This document shows positions 36,419 to 46,124 of a stretch of 64,000 bases of DNA, piece after piece. This DNA is from an uncultured Dokdonia sp. (lineage in GTDB: Bacteria > Bacteroidota > Bacteroidia > Flavobacteriales > Flavobacteriaceae). The position numbers were made by a program, and so were the translations under genes. Under the pieces are notes generated by a model. That model did not search any database. It had not been told where the DNA came from and saw only the letters and a program-made list of their open reading frames with translations. Position 1 is the stretch's first letter; every line of letters begins with the position of its first letter. The DNA is taken from positions 186,001 through 250,000 of the forward strand of contig CANNDF010000001.1 in assembly GCA_947503305.1 (NCBI GenBank), given 5' to 3'.

Positions 36419-37804
36419 TCACGTTTCTGATGCAACCACTAATGTCGTTTTCACTTCTTTATGTAAGTAATATCCTGTAACTAGTGTCGAAAGAATATCG
36501 GCTATAGGAAAAGCAATCCATACCCCCCAAACACCTAAAAATGGAGGTAGAATAAGAATCAAAGGAATTAGGAAAAATCCTTGTTTTGTCAAACTAAGTA
36601 ATAATGCAGGTACTGCTTTTCCAATAGATTGAAAATACGCAGACCCTATTAATTGGATAACAATAATTGGAGTTACCGCAAAGACCCATCGTAATGCATC
36701 TGGTGTACGTGAAAGTAAGATAGCATTATCTGCAAGGGTTTGCGCATCGCTCCCTTTATCACTTAAAAATATCGATACAAAAAAGTCTGGAAAACTCATG
36801 ATAATAGCAAAAATCATCAACGCCAGTACTCCTGCATACTTTACAGATGTATTGATCGTTTCTCGTACTCTAGCATATTGTTGAGCCCCGTAATTATAGC
36901 CTGCAATAGGCATAAAACCTTGTGTTACTCCTATCACTGGGAATAAGGCAAACATGAGCATTCTACTTATAATTCCATAAGACGCTACATCTAGAGAATC
37001 CCCATAGGTGATGAGTACATTATTTAATAAAATTCCAAGGACGCTTATAGTCCCTTGACGAGCAAGAGTTACCGAACTTAAACTCCCTATTTCTTTTACA
37101 ATTTTTGTTCTAAGTTGTAGGGATTGGAATTTAATGCGTAGTTCACTTTTGGCAATAAAAAACCAAACGATAAATACAAAACAGACAATATAACTAATAA
37201 ATGTTGCCCAGGCTGCTCCTTCAATACCACATCCAAATGTGTATATAAGCAGATAATCCATTCCAATATTTCCAACAGCGGGAAGAATCATAGCGTACAT
37301 GGCAAATTTAGGTTTGCCTTCTGCTCGTATCACATTATTACCCATCATACATAAAGCAAGCATGACAATGCCATATAACACAATACGATAATAGGTAAGT
37401 GCCATCCCTTTAAAAGAGTCTGTAGCACCAAAAAAATCAATAAAATAATCTTCAAAAACAAGTCCAGCTATAGCAAGACCTCCAGAAAGAAGTAATGTCA
37501 ATGTGATTTGGTTCCCAAAAATCTGTACTGCTTTTTTATCATCTCCAGCTCCCAAAGCTCTTGATAGTACAGAACTTCCTCCAATCCCGATAGCAAGCCC
37601 GATAGCTGCAATAAAAAATGTAAAAGGGATTACTACAGTAATTGCCGAAATAGCTTGAGGCCCTATCCAACGTCCTACAAAAATGGTATCCACAATCATA
37701 TTCAAGGACATCACCAGAATACCTATGGAAGCGGGTACTGCCTGTTTAATAAGTAATTTTGAAATAGGCTCTATACCTAAAGCTGTGGATTGTTTTTTGG
37801 ACAA
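36419..37804 (-). CDS. MATE family efflux transporter
   Basis: A 461-residue inner-membrane protein with about 12 hydrophobic segments in two homologous halves. Typical MATE features are PASIGILVMSLNMIVDTIFVG near the N-terminus, GGSSVLSRALGAGD near 80, and GVTQGFMPIAGYNYGA near 300, which marks the second half. Expected role: export of cationic compounds or drugs in exchange for Na+ or H+. The substrate is not evident. It has no operon partner, being separated from neighbours by 74 and 155 bases. Confidence 0.94.
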   Translation of the reverse strand: MSKKQSTALGIEPISKLLIKQAVPASIGILVMSLNMIVDTIFVGRWIGPQAISAITVVIPFTFFIAAIGLAIGIGGSSVLSRALGAGDDKKAVQIFGNQITLTLLLSGGLAIAGLVFEDYFIDFFGATDSFKGMALTYYRIVLYGIVMLALCMMGNNVIRAEGKPKFAMYAMILPAVGNIGMDYLLIYTFGCGIEGAAWATFISYIVCFVFIVWFFIAKSELRIKFQSLQLRTKIVKEIGSLSSVTLARQGTISVLGILLNNVLITYGDSLDVASYGIISRMLMFALFPVIGVTQGFMPIAGYNYGAQQYARVRETINTSVKYAGVLALMIFAIIMSFPDFFVSIFLSDKGSDAQTLADNAILLSRTPDALRWVFAVTPIIVIQLIGSAYFQSIGKAVPALLLSLTKQGFFLIPLILILPPFLGVWGVWIAFPIADILSTLVTGYYLHKEVKTTLVVASET

Positions 37805-37959
37805 GAATCATGTGTTAGTTCCTCGCAAGATGCAACCACTTTTTTAAATAGTGTGTTAATAGAACGTGAAATTAGATTGTGGCCACTTTCTTTTCCTTAT
37901 TAATCTAAACCGTAATTTCTGTATGCTTGTTATCCTAAAATCTAATGAATACAGATTAC

Positions 37960-38589
37960 CTACTGACAGTTATTATTATAGAATTGAATCATTTGTGGGG
38001 CTGTCTTTCTCTTAAACTCATTTGATTCTAATTTTGAAACAAGAGCAGGACAATCTTGAAAATACTCTAAGGACGCTTTTTTAAAATTCCTAGCAAGCCC
38101 TGCTTGTGGAGTAGCAAGCCAAAAGAGTTTTTCTTCATTTGGCTTTTTTACAAACAAGCTGTATTGAGAATAATCTGCCAGAAATACTGTTTTCTGATTT
38201 ATATGTCCATTAGGATATCTGGTGAATTGAGTTGTTGTAGGTGTATTATAGTTTAAGCTTTGTATATATAGCTGAACAGGTCCATCAACGATTAATTGCA
38301 CCTTAGTATACTTAAGATTCTTTGTCTTTTTTTGATTTTTTCCAAATCGATATTTATGAATATGGTAGGAAACTAATTGATTATTTTCAGTAATGTGAAG
38401 ACTATCTAATTCTTCAAATTGGTATTTAGTCTTTTTCCCTTTTAATTCTTTGCTAAATCTTAATTCCCAGGAAGTATCACCAAACACATACCCTTCTTGA
38501 GATGTTCCATTTTTAAAAAAAATAGTAGCTGGATTCTTCTGAGCTATCAGAAGATTTGAACATAAAATAAAAAAGAGAATGTGTTTCAT
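37960..38589 (-). CDS. Secreted protein of unknown function
   Basis: A 209-residue protein with a signal peptide (MKHILFFILCSNLLIAQ). The opening TIFFKNGTSQEGYVFG and the following FEELDSLHI segment resemble small flavobacterial secreted proteins that I cannot assign to a named family. It is beta-rich, with two Cys near the C-terminus (NCQ end and DCPALV). It lies between the MATE and hemH genes on the same strand, with gaps too large to call an operon. Confidence 0.7.
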   Translation of the reverse strand: MKHILFFILCSNLLIAQKNPATIFFKNGTSQEGYVFGDTSWELRFSKELKGKKTKYQFEELDSLHITENNQLVSYHIHKYRFGKNQKKTKNLKYTKVQLIVDGPVQLYIQSLNYNTPTTTQFTRYPNGHINQKTVFLADYSQYSLFVKKPNEEKLFWLATPQAGLARNFKKASLEYFQDCPALVSKLESNEFKRKTAPQMIQFYNNNCQ

Positions 38590-38665
38590 AAAATACTTGG
38601 TAAAATTAGAATAAGAAATACAATATACTTAATTCATTTTTAATTACTTAAAGTACATTAACCAC

Positions 38666-39685
38666 TCAAACTCCTTCCCACTCTTTGATCCAACCTCCAA
38701 TGACTGCAGCCCAATCATCACGATCGTTAAGACAAGGTATTGTTGTAAACTCTTTTCCTCCTACCTCATGAAATATCTCTTCCCCTTCCATTGCAATTTC
38801 TTCTAATGTCTCTAAACAATCTGATACAAATGCCGGGGTCACAATTGCCATTTTTTTGAACCCTTCTTTCCCCATACGCTCTATAGTACGATCTGTATAG
38901 GGTTGCAACCATGGATCAAACCCTAAACGGGATTGAAATGAGGTTGAAAATGTTCCAGGTTTCAATTTTAAATAATCACCTACCATTCGTGTTGTTTCAT
39001 AACACTGATGTCTATAACAAAATTCATGTGCTTTTGATTCAGCAAGACAACAGCTCCCATCTATCTTACAATGCATTTTTGTAATATCGCTTTTTCTAAT
39101 ATGGCGCTCAGGAACTCCATGATATGAGAAGAGTAGGTGTTCATAATCAAGCTCTTTTAAATGCTCACCTATACTTTCTGCAAGGACTTTAATGTAGCCC
39201 TCTTTATTATAAAAAGCTGGCACATTTGTGATCTTCATATTTGGAAAATGAGTTGCACGTAATTTTTCTGCTAGTACTAGAATGGTCTCTGTTGTTGCCA
39301 TTGCATGTTGCGGGTACAATGGGAATAACATTACCTCATCTACACCCTGATTGTGAAGTTTTTGTAATCCTTCTGCGATGGAAGGTGTTCCATAACGCAT
39401 TGCAATCTCAACAGGTAATTCTGTATGTGCTTGCACCTTTTTTTGTAATCGTTCAGTAAGTACAATAAGAGGAGAACCTTCTTCCCACCATATTTTACTA
39501 TATGCCTTGGCGCTTTGTTTAGGGCGCGTATTTAGAATAATTCCTTTTACCAGAAGTGTTCTTGCCCATAAAGGAACATCTATCACACGCTCATCCATTA
39601 AGAATTCTCCCAGGTATTTTTTTACATCTTTAGGGTCTGTGCTTTTTGGGGATCCCAAATTAACAAGTAATACTCCTTTGCTCAT
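38666..39685 (-). CDS. hemH: Ferrochelatase
   Basis: A 339-residue enzyme that inserts Fe2+ into protoporphyrin IX, the last step of protoheme synthesis. Signatures: GVLLVNLGSPKSTDPKDVK at the N-terminus; LLFSYHGVPERHI with the catalytic His near 190; FQSRLGFDPWLQPYT; and a VSDCLETLEEI block with the conserved Glu near 275. The C-terminal KxCxxxxxxxQC segment (CKIDGSCCLAESKAHEFC) has several Cys in the central region. It is on the strand opposite the hemA operon and about 2 kb from it. No close operon partner. Confidence 0.96.
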   Translation of the reverse strand: MSKGVLLVNLGSPKSTDPKDVKKYLGEFLMDERVIDVPLWARTLLVKGIILNTRPKQSAKAYSKIWWEEGSPLIVLTERLQKKVQAHTELPVEIAMRYGTPSIAEGLQKLHNQGVDEVMLFPLYPQHAMATTETILVLAEKLRATHFPNMKITNVPAFYNKEGYIKVLAESIGEHLKELDYEHLLFSYHGVPERHIRKSDITKMHCKIDGSCCLAESKAHEFCYRHQCYETTRMVGDYLKLKPGTFSTSFQSRLGFDPWLQPYTDRTIERMGKEGFKKMAIVTPAFVSDCLETLEEIAMEGEEIFHEVGGKEFTTIPCLNDRDDWAAVIGGWIKEWEGV

Positions 39686-39840
39686 TTATTATTTAGTTTC
39701 TTAATGGGTCAACTAGTGTAGTTGTTCATTCAATTTTTATATCAAATGATAATAGTGCATATAACACTAAAATTATAGCGACAAAAATAAGTGCTAGAGT
39801 TTATTTTCTGGTTAGGAAACCATAAGAGTTTTTTATAACA

Positions 39841-40596
39841 CTATTCTAAACACCATAATAATGCTTGTTCCAGATGTTTTCTAAACCCTTCTTCGGCATA
39901 GGCTTCTTTAGGGTGCCCTCCTCCAGTGTAATAGGCTTTACCACCATCAAACTCATGATACCATGCAATAGGATGGAAATTTCCATTCTCACCGCCTTCA
40001 TAACTATCTTCATCTAAAAATAATATAGGAGTAACAGCTGGATTCAAATTATTGTAATTATACCATTCGTCATCTCTGGAAAATGAATCAGGTAGATGAA
40101 CAACACTCTGATGCGTTGTTGCTTTTGTTATTGTTGCTTTCCTAATATTAGGATTATTAGGATGGCTTTTAAAATACCCTCCTACTAATTTCCCATACCA
40201 TGGCCAGTCATATTCTGTATCAGCAGCAGCGTGTATTCCCATATAACTTCCGCCTCCTTGGATATAAGATTCAAATTTTTTTTGAGCATCATTATCTAGC
40301 ACATTTCCTGTGGTACTTAAAAAAACAATAGCATCATACTGTGGTAAAAAAGCTTTAGAAAAATGCGTACTATCTTCTGTATGTTCTACTACAAAATTAT
40401 GTGCTTTACCAAAATCTTTAATGGTAGCTACTCCTGTTTCTATGGATTTATGACGCCAGCCTAGTGTTTTTGTAAAAACTAACACCTTCTTTGTCTTCGT
40501 TTGCTTTTCAGTAGAAAGATGCGTTGTCTTCTCTTTGGAAACACTATTACAGGATATAAAAAGGAAGGTTATTATAAGTACATATATAATTTTCAT
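39841..40596 (-). CDS. ThuA domain lipoprotein
   Basis: A 251-residue protein with a lipoprotein signal (LFISC, acceptor C16). The ThuA-like glutamine-amidotransferase fold follows (VLVFTKTLGWRHKSI, YDAIVFLSTTGNVL, GGGSYMGIHAAADT, and a C-terminal WYHEFDGGKAYYTGGGHPKEAY). ThuA proteins are linked to trehalose/sugar utilisation in rhizobia and are common as lipoproteins in Bacteroidota, but their chemistry is not established. It sits between hemH and the AraC regulator, 44 bases downstream of the regulator's stop, and may be cotranscribed with it. Confidence 0.9.
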   Translation of the reverse strand: MKIIYVLIITFLFISCNSVSKEKTTHLSTEKQTKTKKVLVFTKTLGWRHKSIETGVATIKDFGKAHNFVVEHTEDSTHFSKAFLPQYDAIVFLSTTGNVLDNDAQKKFESYIQGGGSYMGIHAAADTEYDWPWYGKLVGGYFKSHPNNPNIRKATITKATTHQSVVHLPDSFSRDDEWYNYNNLNPAVTPILFLDEDSYEGGENGNFHPIAWYHEFDGGKAYYTGGGHPKEAYAEEGFRKHLEQALLWCLE

Positions 40597-40640
40597 ATCG
40601 CTTTTATCTATTTTAGATCACAATGTATAACTATTTTTTA

Positions 40641-41537
40641 CTACCCTAAAGACATCAAATACTTTTTGGGTGTTGTTCCAAATTTCTTTTTAAATCCCGC
40701 TATAAAATGACTAGCAGTACTGTACCCTACTTTTAAACCTACTTCGTTTACATTATAGCCTCCAGAAGCCAATAATTGACGTGCTACTTCCATCTTATAA
40801 TCAAATAAAAAACTGTAGACAGAATCTCCATAAATCTGTTTAAATCCTTCTTTTAGTTTATTAAGTGACAACCCTATTTCGCTGGATAATTCTTTCAAAG
40901 TAGGAGGTTCTGTCATTCGGGCGATAATAATTTCTTTTGCACGCTTTATTTTTGTCACATTATCTTCATCAGCTAGAAAAGGACATTGAGCCACATCTGC
41001 ATCTGCTGGTCTATTAAAATAAAGACTCAACAATTCATAAGCCTTCCCTTTAAAATACAATTCTTTAATACTAGGATGCAAATTGTAATTCATCAATTGA
41101 TTTAACACAATTGCCATGGATGGGGTTAATAAACCGTCTGTATAATATTTACGTTCTTTATTTTCCTCACTTAAAAATGTGATGTAGTTCGCTTCACGCG
41201 AAAAAAGACTGTGAAATTTCTTAATTGATACTAATACAGATACCACCCATGAGTCTGGCTGTAACTGTAAGTTCATAGGTAAGTCCTGCTGAGGGTTATA
41301 TAACAATAATGAATGATCTTCTGCCATAGGTAAATGATACGCTCCATTATTAAAGGTAAATATAGTTTGACCTTTCAAACAAAAATGAAATTGGATAACA
41401 CTACTATCTACTTTATGGACAAATTGTCGATTACTTTTTGTTGTATTTGTAAATGTAAGTATTGAAAACCCATGTTCAATATTGGTTTCTGTCTGTAAAC
41501 CTTCAGCGACATTTTTTGAGTCAATTTCTACGTTCAT
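40641..41537 (-). CDS. AraC family transcriptional regulator
   Basis: A 298-residue regulator with an N-terminal cupin-like sensing region (about 25-130) and a C-terminal double helix-turn-helix (about 195-298): PTLKELSSEIGLSLNKLKEGFKQ is the first HTH, and NVNEVGLKVGYSTASHFIAGFKKKFG is the second with the family signature. It is divergent from hemA across a 179-base region and near hemH. By analogy with PchR-like AraC regulators next to iron or heme genes, it may control heme synthesis; that is inference. No operator could be identified by eye. Confidence 0.92.
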   Translation of the reverse strand: MNVEIDSKNVAEGLQTETNIEHGFSILTFTNTTKSNRQFVHKVDSSVIQFHFCLKGQTIFTFNNGAYHLPMAEDHSLLLYNPQQDLPMNLQLQPDSWVVSVLVSIKKFHSLFSREANYITFLSEENKERKYYTDGLLTPSMAIVLNQLMNYNLHPSIKELYFKGKAYELLSLYFNRPADADVAQCPFLADEDNVTKIKRAKEIIIARMTEPPTLKELSSEIGLSLNKLKEGFKQIYGDSVYSFLFDYKMEVARQLLASGGYNVNEVGLKVGYSTASHFIAGFKKKFGTTPKKYLMSLG

Positions 41538-41657
41538 CGAATTTTCTTATTTAGAATCATTCTAATTAAAATGAAAATAAAAGTGCTTATAACAAGACTA
41601 AAATAAGGTGTTTCTATTAAAAATGCACGTATATACACCTGATTTTACGCTGTTCGA

Positions 41658-41665
41658 TAATTTTG
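41658..41665 (+). promoter_or_regulatory. -7 promoter element for the heme operon
   Basis: TAATTTTG matches TAnnTTTG, 51 bases before the hemA ATG at 41717. A second match, TATTTTTG, lies at 41702-41709 only 7 bases before that ATG. Either or both could drive the operon. Confidence 0.55.
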
Positions 41666-41716
41666 GTGCGTCTAGCGTTATTTTTTTTCGCACAAGCGAG
41701 ATATTTTTGCTCGCGT

Positions 41717-42967
41717 ATGAAACGCTTCAATAGTTCTCATTTTTTTGCAGTTGGTCTTAGCTATAAAAAAGCTGATGCCTCTACGCGTGGGCATTTTAGT
41801 ATCTCTGAAGAAATTCAGGATCAAATCTTACGTGATGCAAAAGCATCAGGCATAGAAGCGCTTATAGTTATTTCTACATGCAACCGTACAGAGCTTTATG
41901 GATTTGCGCAAGAAGCTAGTCAACTTATAGATACACTATGTAGTCATACCCAAGGGACTCTTGAAGAATTTAATAAAGTGTCTTATACCTATAATGGAGA
42001 AGCGGCTATACGTCATCTTTTTAAAGTAGGTACTGGACTTGATAGTCAGATTTTAGGAGATTTTGAAATTATAGGCCAACTCAAAGTAGGTTTTAAAAAA
42101 GCAAAAGAAGTGAATATGGTCAATCCATACATGGAACGACTTATCAATTCTGTTTTTCAAGCTAGTAAACGTATTAAAACCGAAACCGAAATATCTTCGG
42201 GAGCTACCTCAGTAAGCTTTGCTACTGTTCAATATATTATGGCACGAGTGCCCTATGTTTCCGAAAAAAATATTTTGCTTTTTGGTACTGGAAAAATAGG
42301 TCGAAATACCTGTGAAAACCTCATTAAACATACTAAAAACGAGCATATAACCCTTATTAATCGTACAAAAAACAAAGCCGAAAAAATTGCTGGCAAGTTT
42401 AATCTTATTGTTAAAGATTATGCTAATATCCAAAGTGAAATTGCTCAAACAGATGTCCTGATTGTAGCAACCGGAGCACAACAACCTACGATTAATAAAG
42501 CACTCATCTACACTAAAAAACCCTTACTTATTCTCGATCTCTCTATTCCTAAAAATGTAGCAAGCGATGTCACTGAACTTGATCATGTAACGCTCGTTCA
42601 TTTAGATCAACTTTCAAAAATTACAGATGACACATTAAAACGTCGTCAGGCATATATTCCTAAAGCCGAAAGTATTATAGATGAGATTGTTTCAGAGTTT
42701 AATATATGGCTTACCACCCGTACATTTGCTCCCACAATACAAGCATTAAAGTCAAAACTCAACGACATTAATACTACTGAAATAAATAATCATCGAAAAA
42801 AAATAGAAGATTTTAATGATGAACAGGCGCAACTTATTTCTGAACGTCTAATACAAAAGATTACAAATCGATTTGCAATGCATTTACGCGAAGCCAATGG
42901 GACTGCGCAAGATAGTATTGAAATGATTCAATCTATTTTTCAACTAGAAGAAAAAAACAATGACTAA
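41717..42967 (+). CDS. hemA: Glutamyl-tRNA reductase
   Basis: A 416-residue NADPH-dependent enzyme that makes glutamate-1-semialdehyde, the first committed step of C5 tetrapyrrole synthesis. ISTCNRTELYG holds the catalytic Cys (about residue 54); GTGLDSQILGDFEIIGQLK and ASKRIKTETEIS follow, and the NADPH domain has LLFGTGKIG. ATG at 41717 (MKRFNSSHFFAVGLSYKK) is chosen. A TTG at 41663 would place 18 residues over a promoter element. It is the first gene of a rightward operon, and its stop overlaps hemC by 8 bases. Confidence 0.96.
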   Translation: MKRFNSSHFFAVGLSYKKADASTRGHFSISEEIQDQILRDAKASGIEALIVISTCNRTELYGFAQEASQLIDTLCSHTQGTLEEFNKVSYTYNGEAAIRHLFKVGTGLDSQILGDFEIIGQLKVGFKKAKEVNMVNPYMERLINSVFQASKRIKTETEISSGATSVSFATVQYIMARVPYVSEKNILLFGTGKIGRNTCENLIKHTKNEHITLINRTKNKAEKIAGKFNLIVKDYANIQSEIAQTDVLIVATGAQQPTINKALIYTKKPLLILDLSIPKNVASDVTELDHVTLVHLDQLSKITDDTLKRRQAYIPKAESIIDEIVSEFNIWLTTRTFAPTIQALKSKLNDINTTEINNHRKKIEDFNDEQAQLISERLIQKITNRFAMHLREANGTAQDSIEMIQSIFQLEEKNND

Positions 42968-43877
42968 GGTCATACGTATCGGTACTCGAGATAGCCAGCT
43001 CGCATTATGGCAAGCCACAACAGTCCAGAAACAACTTGAAGATAATGGATATAAAACCGAGCTTGTTCCCGTAAAATCAACTGGAGATCTTATTCTAGAT
43101 AAGCCTCTGTACGAACTTGGCATTACAGGTATTTTTACAAAAACATTAGATGTTGCTATGCTTGCTGGTAAAGTAGATATTGCTGTGCATAGTATGAAAG
43201 ACGTTCCTACGGCTCTCCCCATTGGTATTGTACAAGCAGCTGTTCTCAAACGTGCAGATACTCACGATATTCTAGTTCATAAAGGCAATATTGATTTTTC
43301 TCAAGAATGTACAATTGCTACAGGAAGTTTACGTCGTCAAGCACAATGGTTACATCATTATCCACATCATATAATGACAGATATACGAGGCAATGTAAAT
43401 ACAAGGCTGCAAAAACTAAATGATAGTGATTGGACAGGTGCTATTTTTGCAAAAGCAGGATTAAGTCGTATTGATGTATTACCAGAAGATTATACAACTC
43501 TAGACTGGATGATCCCTGCCCCTGCGCAAGGTGCTATGCTGGTGGTTGCTTTAGAAAATGACACTTTTTGTAAAACTGCTTGTGCTACATTAAATCATGA
43601 AACAACTGCGTTATGCACTCATATAGAGCGAGCATTTTTACGCACTTTAGAAGGAGGATGTACAGCTCCTATAGGAGCGTTAGCTACAATAGAAGAAGAT
43701 ACAATTCATTTTAATGGAGCCTTATTTTCAATAGATGGAGTTACAAAAATTGAAGTTTCTCATAATATCCCAAAACAACATGCTCAGGGTTTTGGAACAG
43801 AATGTGCTTTACAAATACTAGATAAAGGAGGACGTGAATTAATGAGAGAGATCAAAGTTACTATACATAAAAAATAA
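42960..43877 (+). CDS. hemC: Hydroxymethylbilane synthase (porphobilinogen deaminase)
   Basis: A 305-residue cytoplasmic enzyme that polymerises four porphobilinogens into hydroxymethylbilane. IRIGTRDSQLALWQA at the N-terminus, VHSMKDVPT near 80, GSLRRQAQW (about 122), DIRGNVNTRLQKL, and EGGCTAPIGA with the Cys that carries the dipyrromethane cofactor (about 236) are all intact. The length is usual. The ATG lies inside the last codons of hemA (8-base overlap), which indicates coupled translation. Confidence 0.97.
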   Translation: MTKVIRIGTRDSQLALWQATTVQKQLEDNGYKTELVPVKSTGDLILDKPLYELGITGIFTKTLDVAMLAGKVDIAVHSMKDVPTALPIGIVQAAVLKRADTHDILVHKGNIDFSQECTIATGSLRRQAQWLHHYPHHIMTDIRGNVNTRLQKLNDSDWTGAIFAKAGLSRIDVLPEDYTTLDWMIPAPAQGAMLVVALENDTFCKTACATLNHETTALCTHIERAFLRTLEGGCTAPIGALATIEEDTIHFNGALFSIDGVTKIEVSHNIPKQHAQGFGTECALQILDKGGRELMREIKVTIHKK

Positions 43878-43905
43878 GCACGCATTCTTAAAAGGAGCGC
43901 TATAT

Positions 43906-44577
43906 ATGAAAACTGTCCTCTCTACAAAAAAACTACTCCCCAATCAAAGAGAATTGTTACTCAATGCTGGCTTAGGTTTTGTAGAATATGATGCGATACA
44001 AATTATTCCTGTTCCTTTTGATATTCCTACAGAAGCAAAAAACTTCATCATTACTAGTCAAAATGGAGCTACACTAGTAACACAATATATCTCATTAGAC
44101 CCTTCGTTTTCTGGAGACAGAAAATCTCACATAAATATCTTTTGTGTAGGAGAAAAAACAGCTGCTATTCTAAAAAAAAATCACCTTAATGTGATCAAAA
44201 TTGCTCAAAACGGAGCTGAACTAGGTGATTTTATAGAAAAAAACTACAAAAATGAATCATTTCACTATTTCTGTGGAAATAAAAAAAGAGATGAATTGCC
44301 TACTATTTTACATAAAGCAAATATTCTCTGTAACGAAATCATCACCTATGAAACTCATCTTACTGAGAAATCATTTACACAGGTATTTGATGGGGTTCTT
44401 TTTTTTAGCCCCAGTGGAGTACATTCATACCATACTACAAACAAAAGTAGAATTGCATTTTGCATAGGAGAAACTACCGCTTTTGAAGCTAGAAAATATA
44501 GCAATCATGTAATCGTAGCAAATTCTACGCGTGTAGAAAGCGTTATTGCAAAAGCTGTAAAAATATTAATTAAATAG
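43906..44577 (+). CDS. hemD: Uroporphyrinogen-III synthase
   Basis: A 223-residue protein with the low-conservation two-lobed HemD fold. It is recognised by NFIITSQNGATLVTQY (the first-lobe S/T-x-N-G/A pattern near 46), FCVGEKTAAIL, FHYFCGNKKRDELP (second lobe), the ETHL block and FFSPSGVHSY near 170, and by its position between hemC and hemE. It cyclises hydroxymethylbilane with inversion of ring D. HemD is usually poorly conserved, so the neighbourhood is part of the evidence. Confidence 0.9.
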   Translation: MKTVLSTKKLLPNQRELLLNAGLGFVEYDAIQIIPVPFDIPTEAKNFIITSQNGATLVTQYISLDPSFSGDRKSHINIFCVGEKTAAILKKNHLNVIKIAQNGAELGDFIEKNYKNESFHYFCGNKKRDELPTILHKANILCNEIITYETHLTEKSFTQVFDGVLFFSPSGVHSYHTTNKSRIAFCIGETTAFEARKYSNHVIVANSTRVESVIAKAVKILIK

Positions 44578-44601
44578 GGACTCGTCTCAATAGTATATAC
44601 A

Positions 44602-45627
44602 ATGATTAAAAACGATTTATTTTTAAGAGCATTAAAAGGAGAAACAGTAGATCGCCCACCTGTATGGATGATGCGTCAGGCTGGAAGGTACCTGCCTGAG
44701 TTTATGGAGATCAAAGCAAAATATGATTTCTTTACTAGATGTCAAACCCCTGAACTTGCGAGTGAGATCACCATACAACCGATACGTCGTTATGGTATGG
44801 ACGCCGCCATTTTATTTTCAGATATTCTTGTGATACCTCAGGCGATGAATATTGACGTAGAAATGAAGCCAGAAATAGGTCCATGGTTACCTCATCCTAT
44901 ACGTTCTCAAAAAGATCTAGATCGGGTTATTGTCCCAGACATAAATGACACATTAGGATATGTCATGGATGCTATAAAAATGACCAAAGAAAAACTAAAT
45001 GATGAGATTCCATTAATAGGTTTTGCTGGCTCGCCTTGGACAATACTATGCTATTGTGTACAAGGACAAGGTTCTAAAAATTTTGACAAAGCAAAAGAAC
45101 TTTGTTTTACACAACCTTTAGTAGCTCATCAATTACTCCAAAAAATCACAGATACTACCATTGCTTATCTCAAAGAAAAAGTAAAAGCGGGGGTGAATGC
45201 TGTACAGGTATTTGATAGTTGGGGAGGGATGCTCTCTCCAGAAGATTATCAAATATTTTCATGGCAATATATCCAGCAAATTATAGATGCTTTAAAAGAT
45301 GAATCTCCTGTTATTGCCTTTGGAAAAGGATGCTGGTTTGCACTGGATACGATGGCAAAAAGTGGTGCATCCGCACTAGGGGTAGATTGGACGTGTTCTG
45401 CACGGAATGCTCGCTATTTAAGTGGAGGAAATATTACATTACAAGGTAATTTTGATCCTACGCGATTGTTTTCGCCTCCTAGCCAAATCAAAACAATGGT
45501 GCATCAGATGATACGTGATTTTGGAAAAGATAAATACATTGTAAATTTAGGTCATGGTATTTTACCTAATGTCCCCTTAGAAAATGCTGGTGCATTTATA
45601 GAAGCTGTAAAGACCTATAAAGAATAA
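44602..45627 (+). CDS. hemE: Uroporphyrinogen decarboxylase
   Basis: A 341-residue cofactor-free decarboxylase that makes coproporphyrinogen [18 protein letters not shown] (about 21-35) is the substrate-binding signature. [25 protein letters not shown] and a [18 protein letters not shown] block near the end are family hallmarks. It is 24 bases after hemD, in the same operon, and 5 bases before the next gene. Confidence 0.97.
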   Translation: MIKNDLFLRALKGETVDRPPVWMMRQAGRYLPEFMEIKAKYDFFTRCQTPELASEITIQPIRRYGMDAAILFSDILVIPQAMNIDVEMKPEIGPWLPHPIRSQKDLDRVIVPDINDTLGYVMDAIKMTKEKLNDEIPLIGFAGSPWTILCYCVQGQGSKNFDKAKELCFTQPLVAHQLLQKITDTTIAYLKEKVKAGVNAVQVFDSWGGMLSPEDYQIFSWQYIQQIIDALKDESPVIAFGKGCWFALDTMAKSGASALGVDWTCSARNARYLSGGNITLQGNFDPTRLFSPPSQIKTMVHQMIRDFGKDKYIVNLGHGILPNVPLENAGAFIEAVKTYKE

Positions 45628-45632
45628 CATAC

Positions 45633-46124
45633 ATGAATCTGGTTAAGGCCATAAAATCAATGGATTTTAAACAGCTCTGGAGCCTTACCGGACTTTGTTT
45701 TCAAAATCCTTTGTACATCTGGCCTACCTATATTGCTACTCGAAAAACGGTGAGCATATGCGACCGAAAATTTGGTAAAAAACACCATAAGAACGGTCCT
45801 GCAAATGCTTTTAGACATGCACTTTGGAATGCTCTTATTGTTCATCACAGCTTAGGATGGGCTCGTCATTCAGAAAAAGCGATCTCATGGGCAAAAAAAA
45901 TTACTGATTGGCACGAAGATTTTTCTCCAAATCATGAACTAGCCCATGAAATGGATTTACATAATAACAGAATAGGACGCGATTTTGTAAAACAACACCT
46001 CGATGTAAGTGAACAACAATTGATTCAACTTGTGATGACTATGATTCCGCTTTCGCGAAAGCATACAACGATACAACAATTAAAAGAAGATAGTAACCAA
46101 TTAGTACATATAGAAGATGATTAA
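45633..46124 (+). CDS. DUF6973-like protein in the heme operon
   Basis: A 163-residue protein of unknown function. The central block GPANAFRHALWNALIVHH (about 54-71) and EMDLHNNRIGRDF (about 108-120) with spaced His, Asp and Asn look like a metal-binding helical core, and I recall this pattern as DUF6973 (moderate certainty). No signal peptide. It overlaps the next gene by 8 bases and starts 5 bases after hemE, so it belongs to the operon. A palindrome copy encodes LSRK near its C-terminus, outside the conserved core. Confidence 0.75.
   Translation: MNLVKAIKSMDFKQLWSLTGLCFQNPLYIWPTYIATRKTVSICDRKFGKKHHKNGPANAFRHALWNALIVHHSLGWARHSEKAISWAKKITDWHEDFSPNHELAHEMDLHNNRIGRDFVKQHLDVSEQQLIQLVMTMIPLSRKHTTIQQLKEDSNQLVHIEDD
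46049..46062. repeat. Palindrome copy 10 (GCTTTCGCGAAAGC)
   Basis: Perfect copy inside the DUF6973-like gene, read as L-S-R-K. Confidence 0.95.

Noticed and set aside
41663-41716. TTG start of hemA with an 18-residue extension
   Set aside because: The TTG overlaps the TAATTTTG promoter element, and the extension is unlike the conserved HemA N-terminus.
42944-43249. Leftward 101-residue ORF across hemC
   Set aside because: It is antisense to the conserved, fully intact hemC and has no family features or independent signals.
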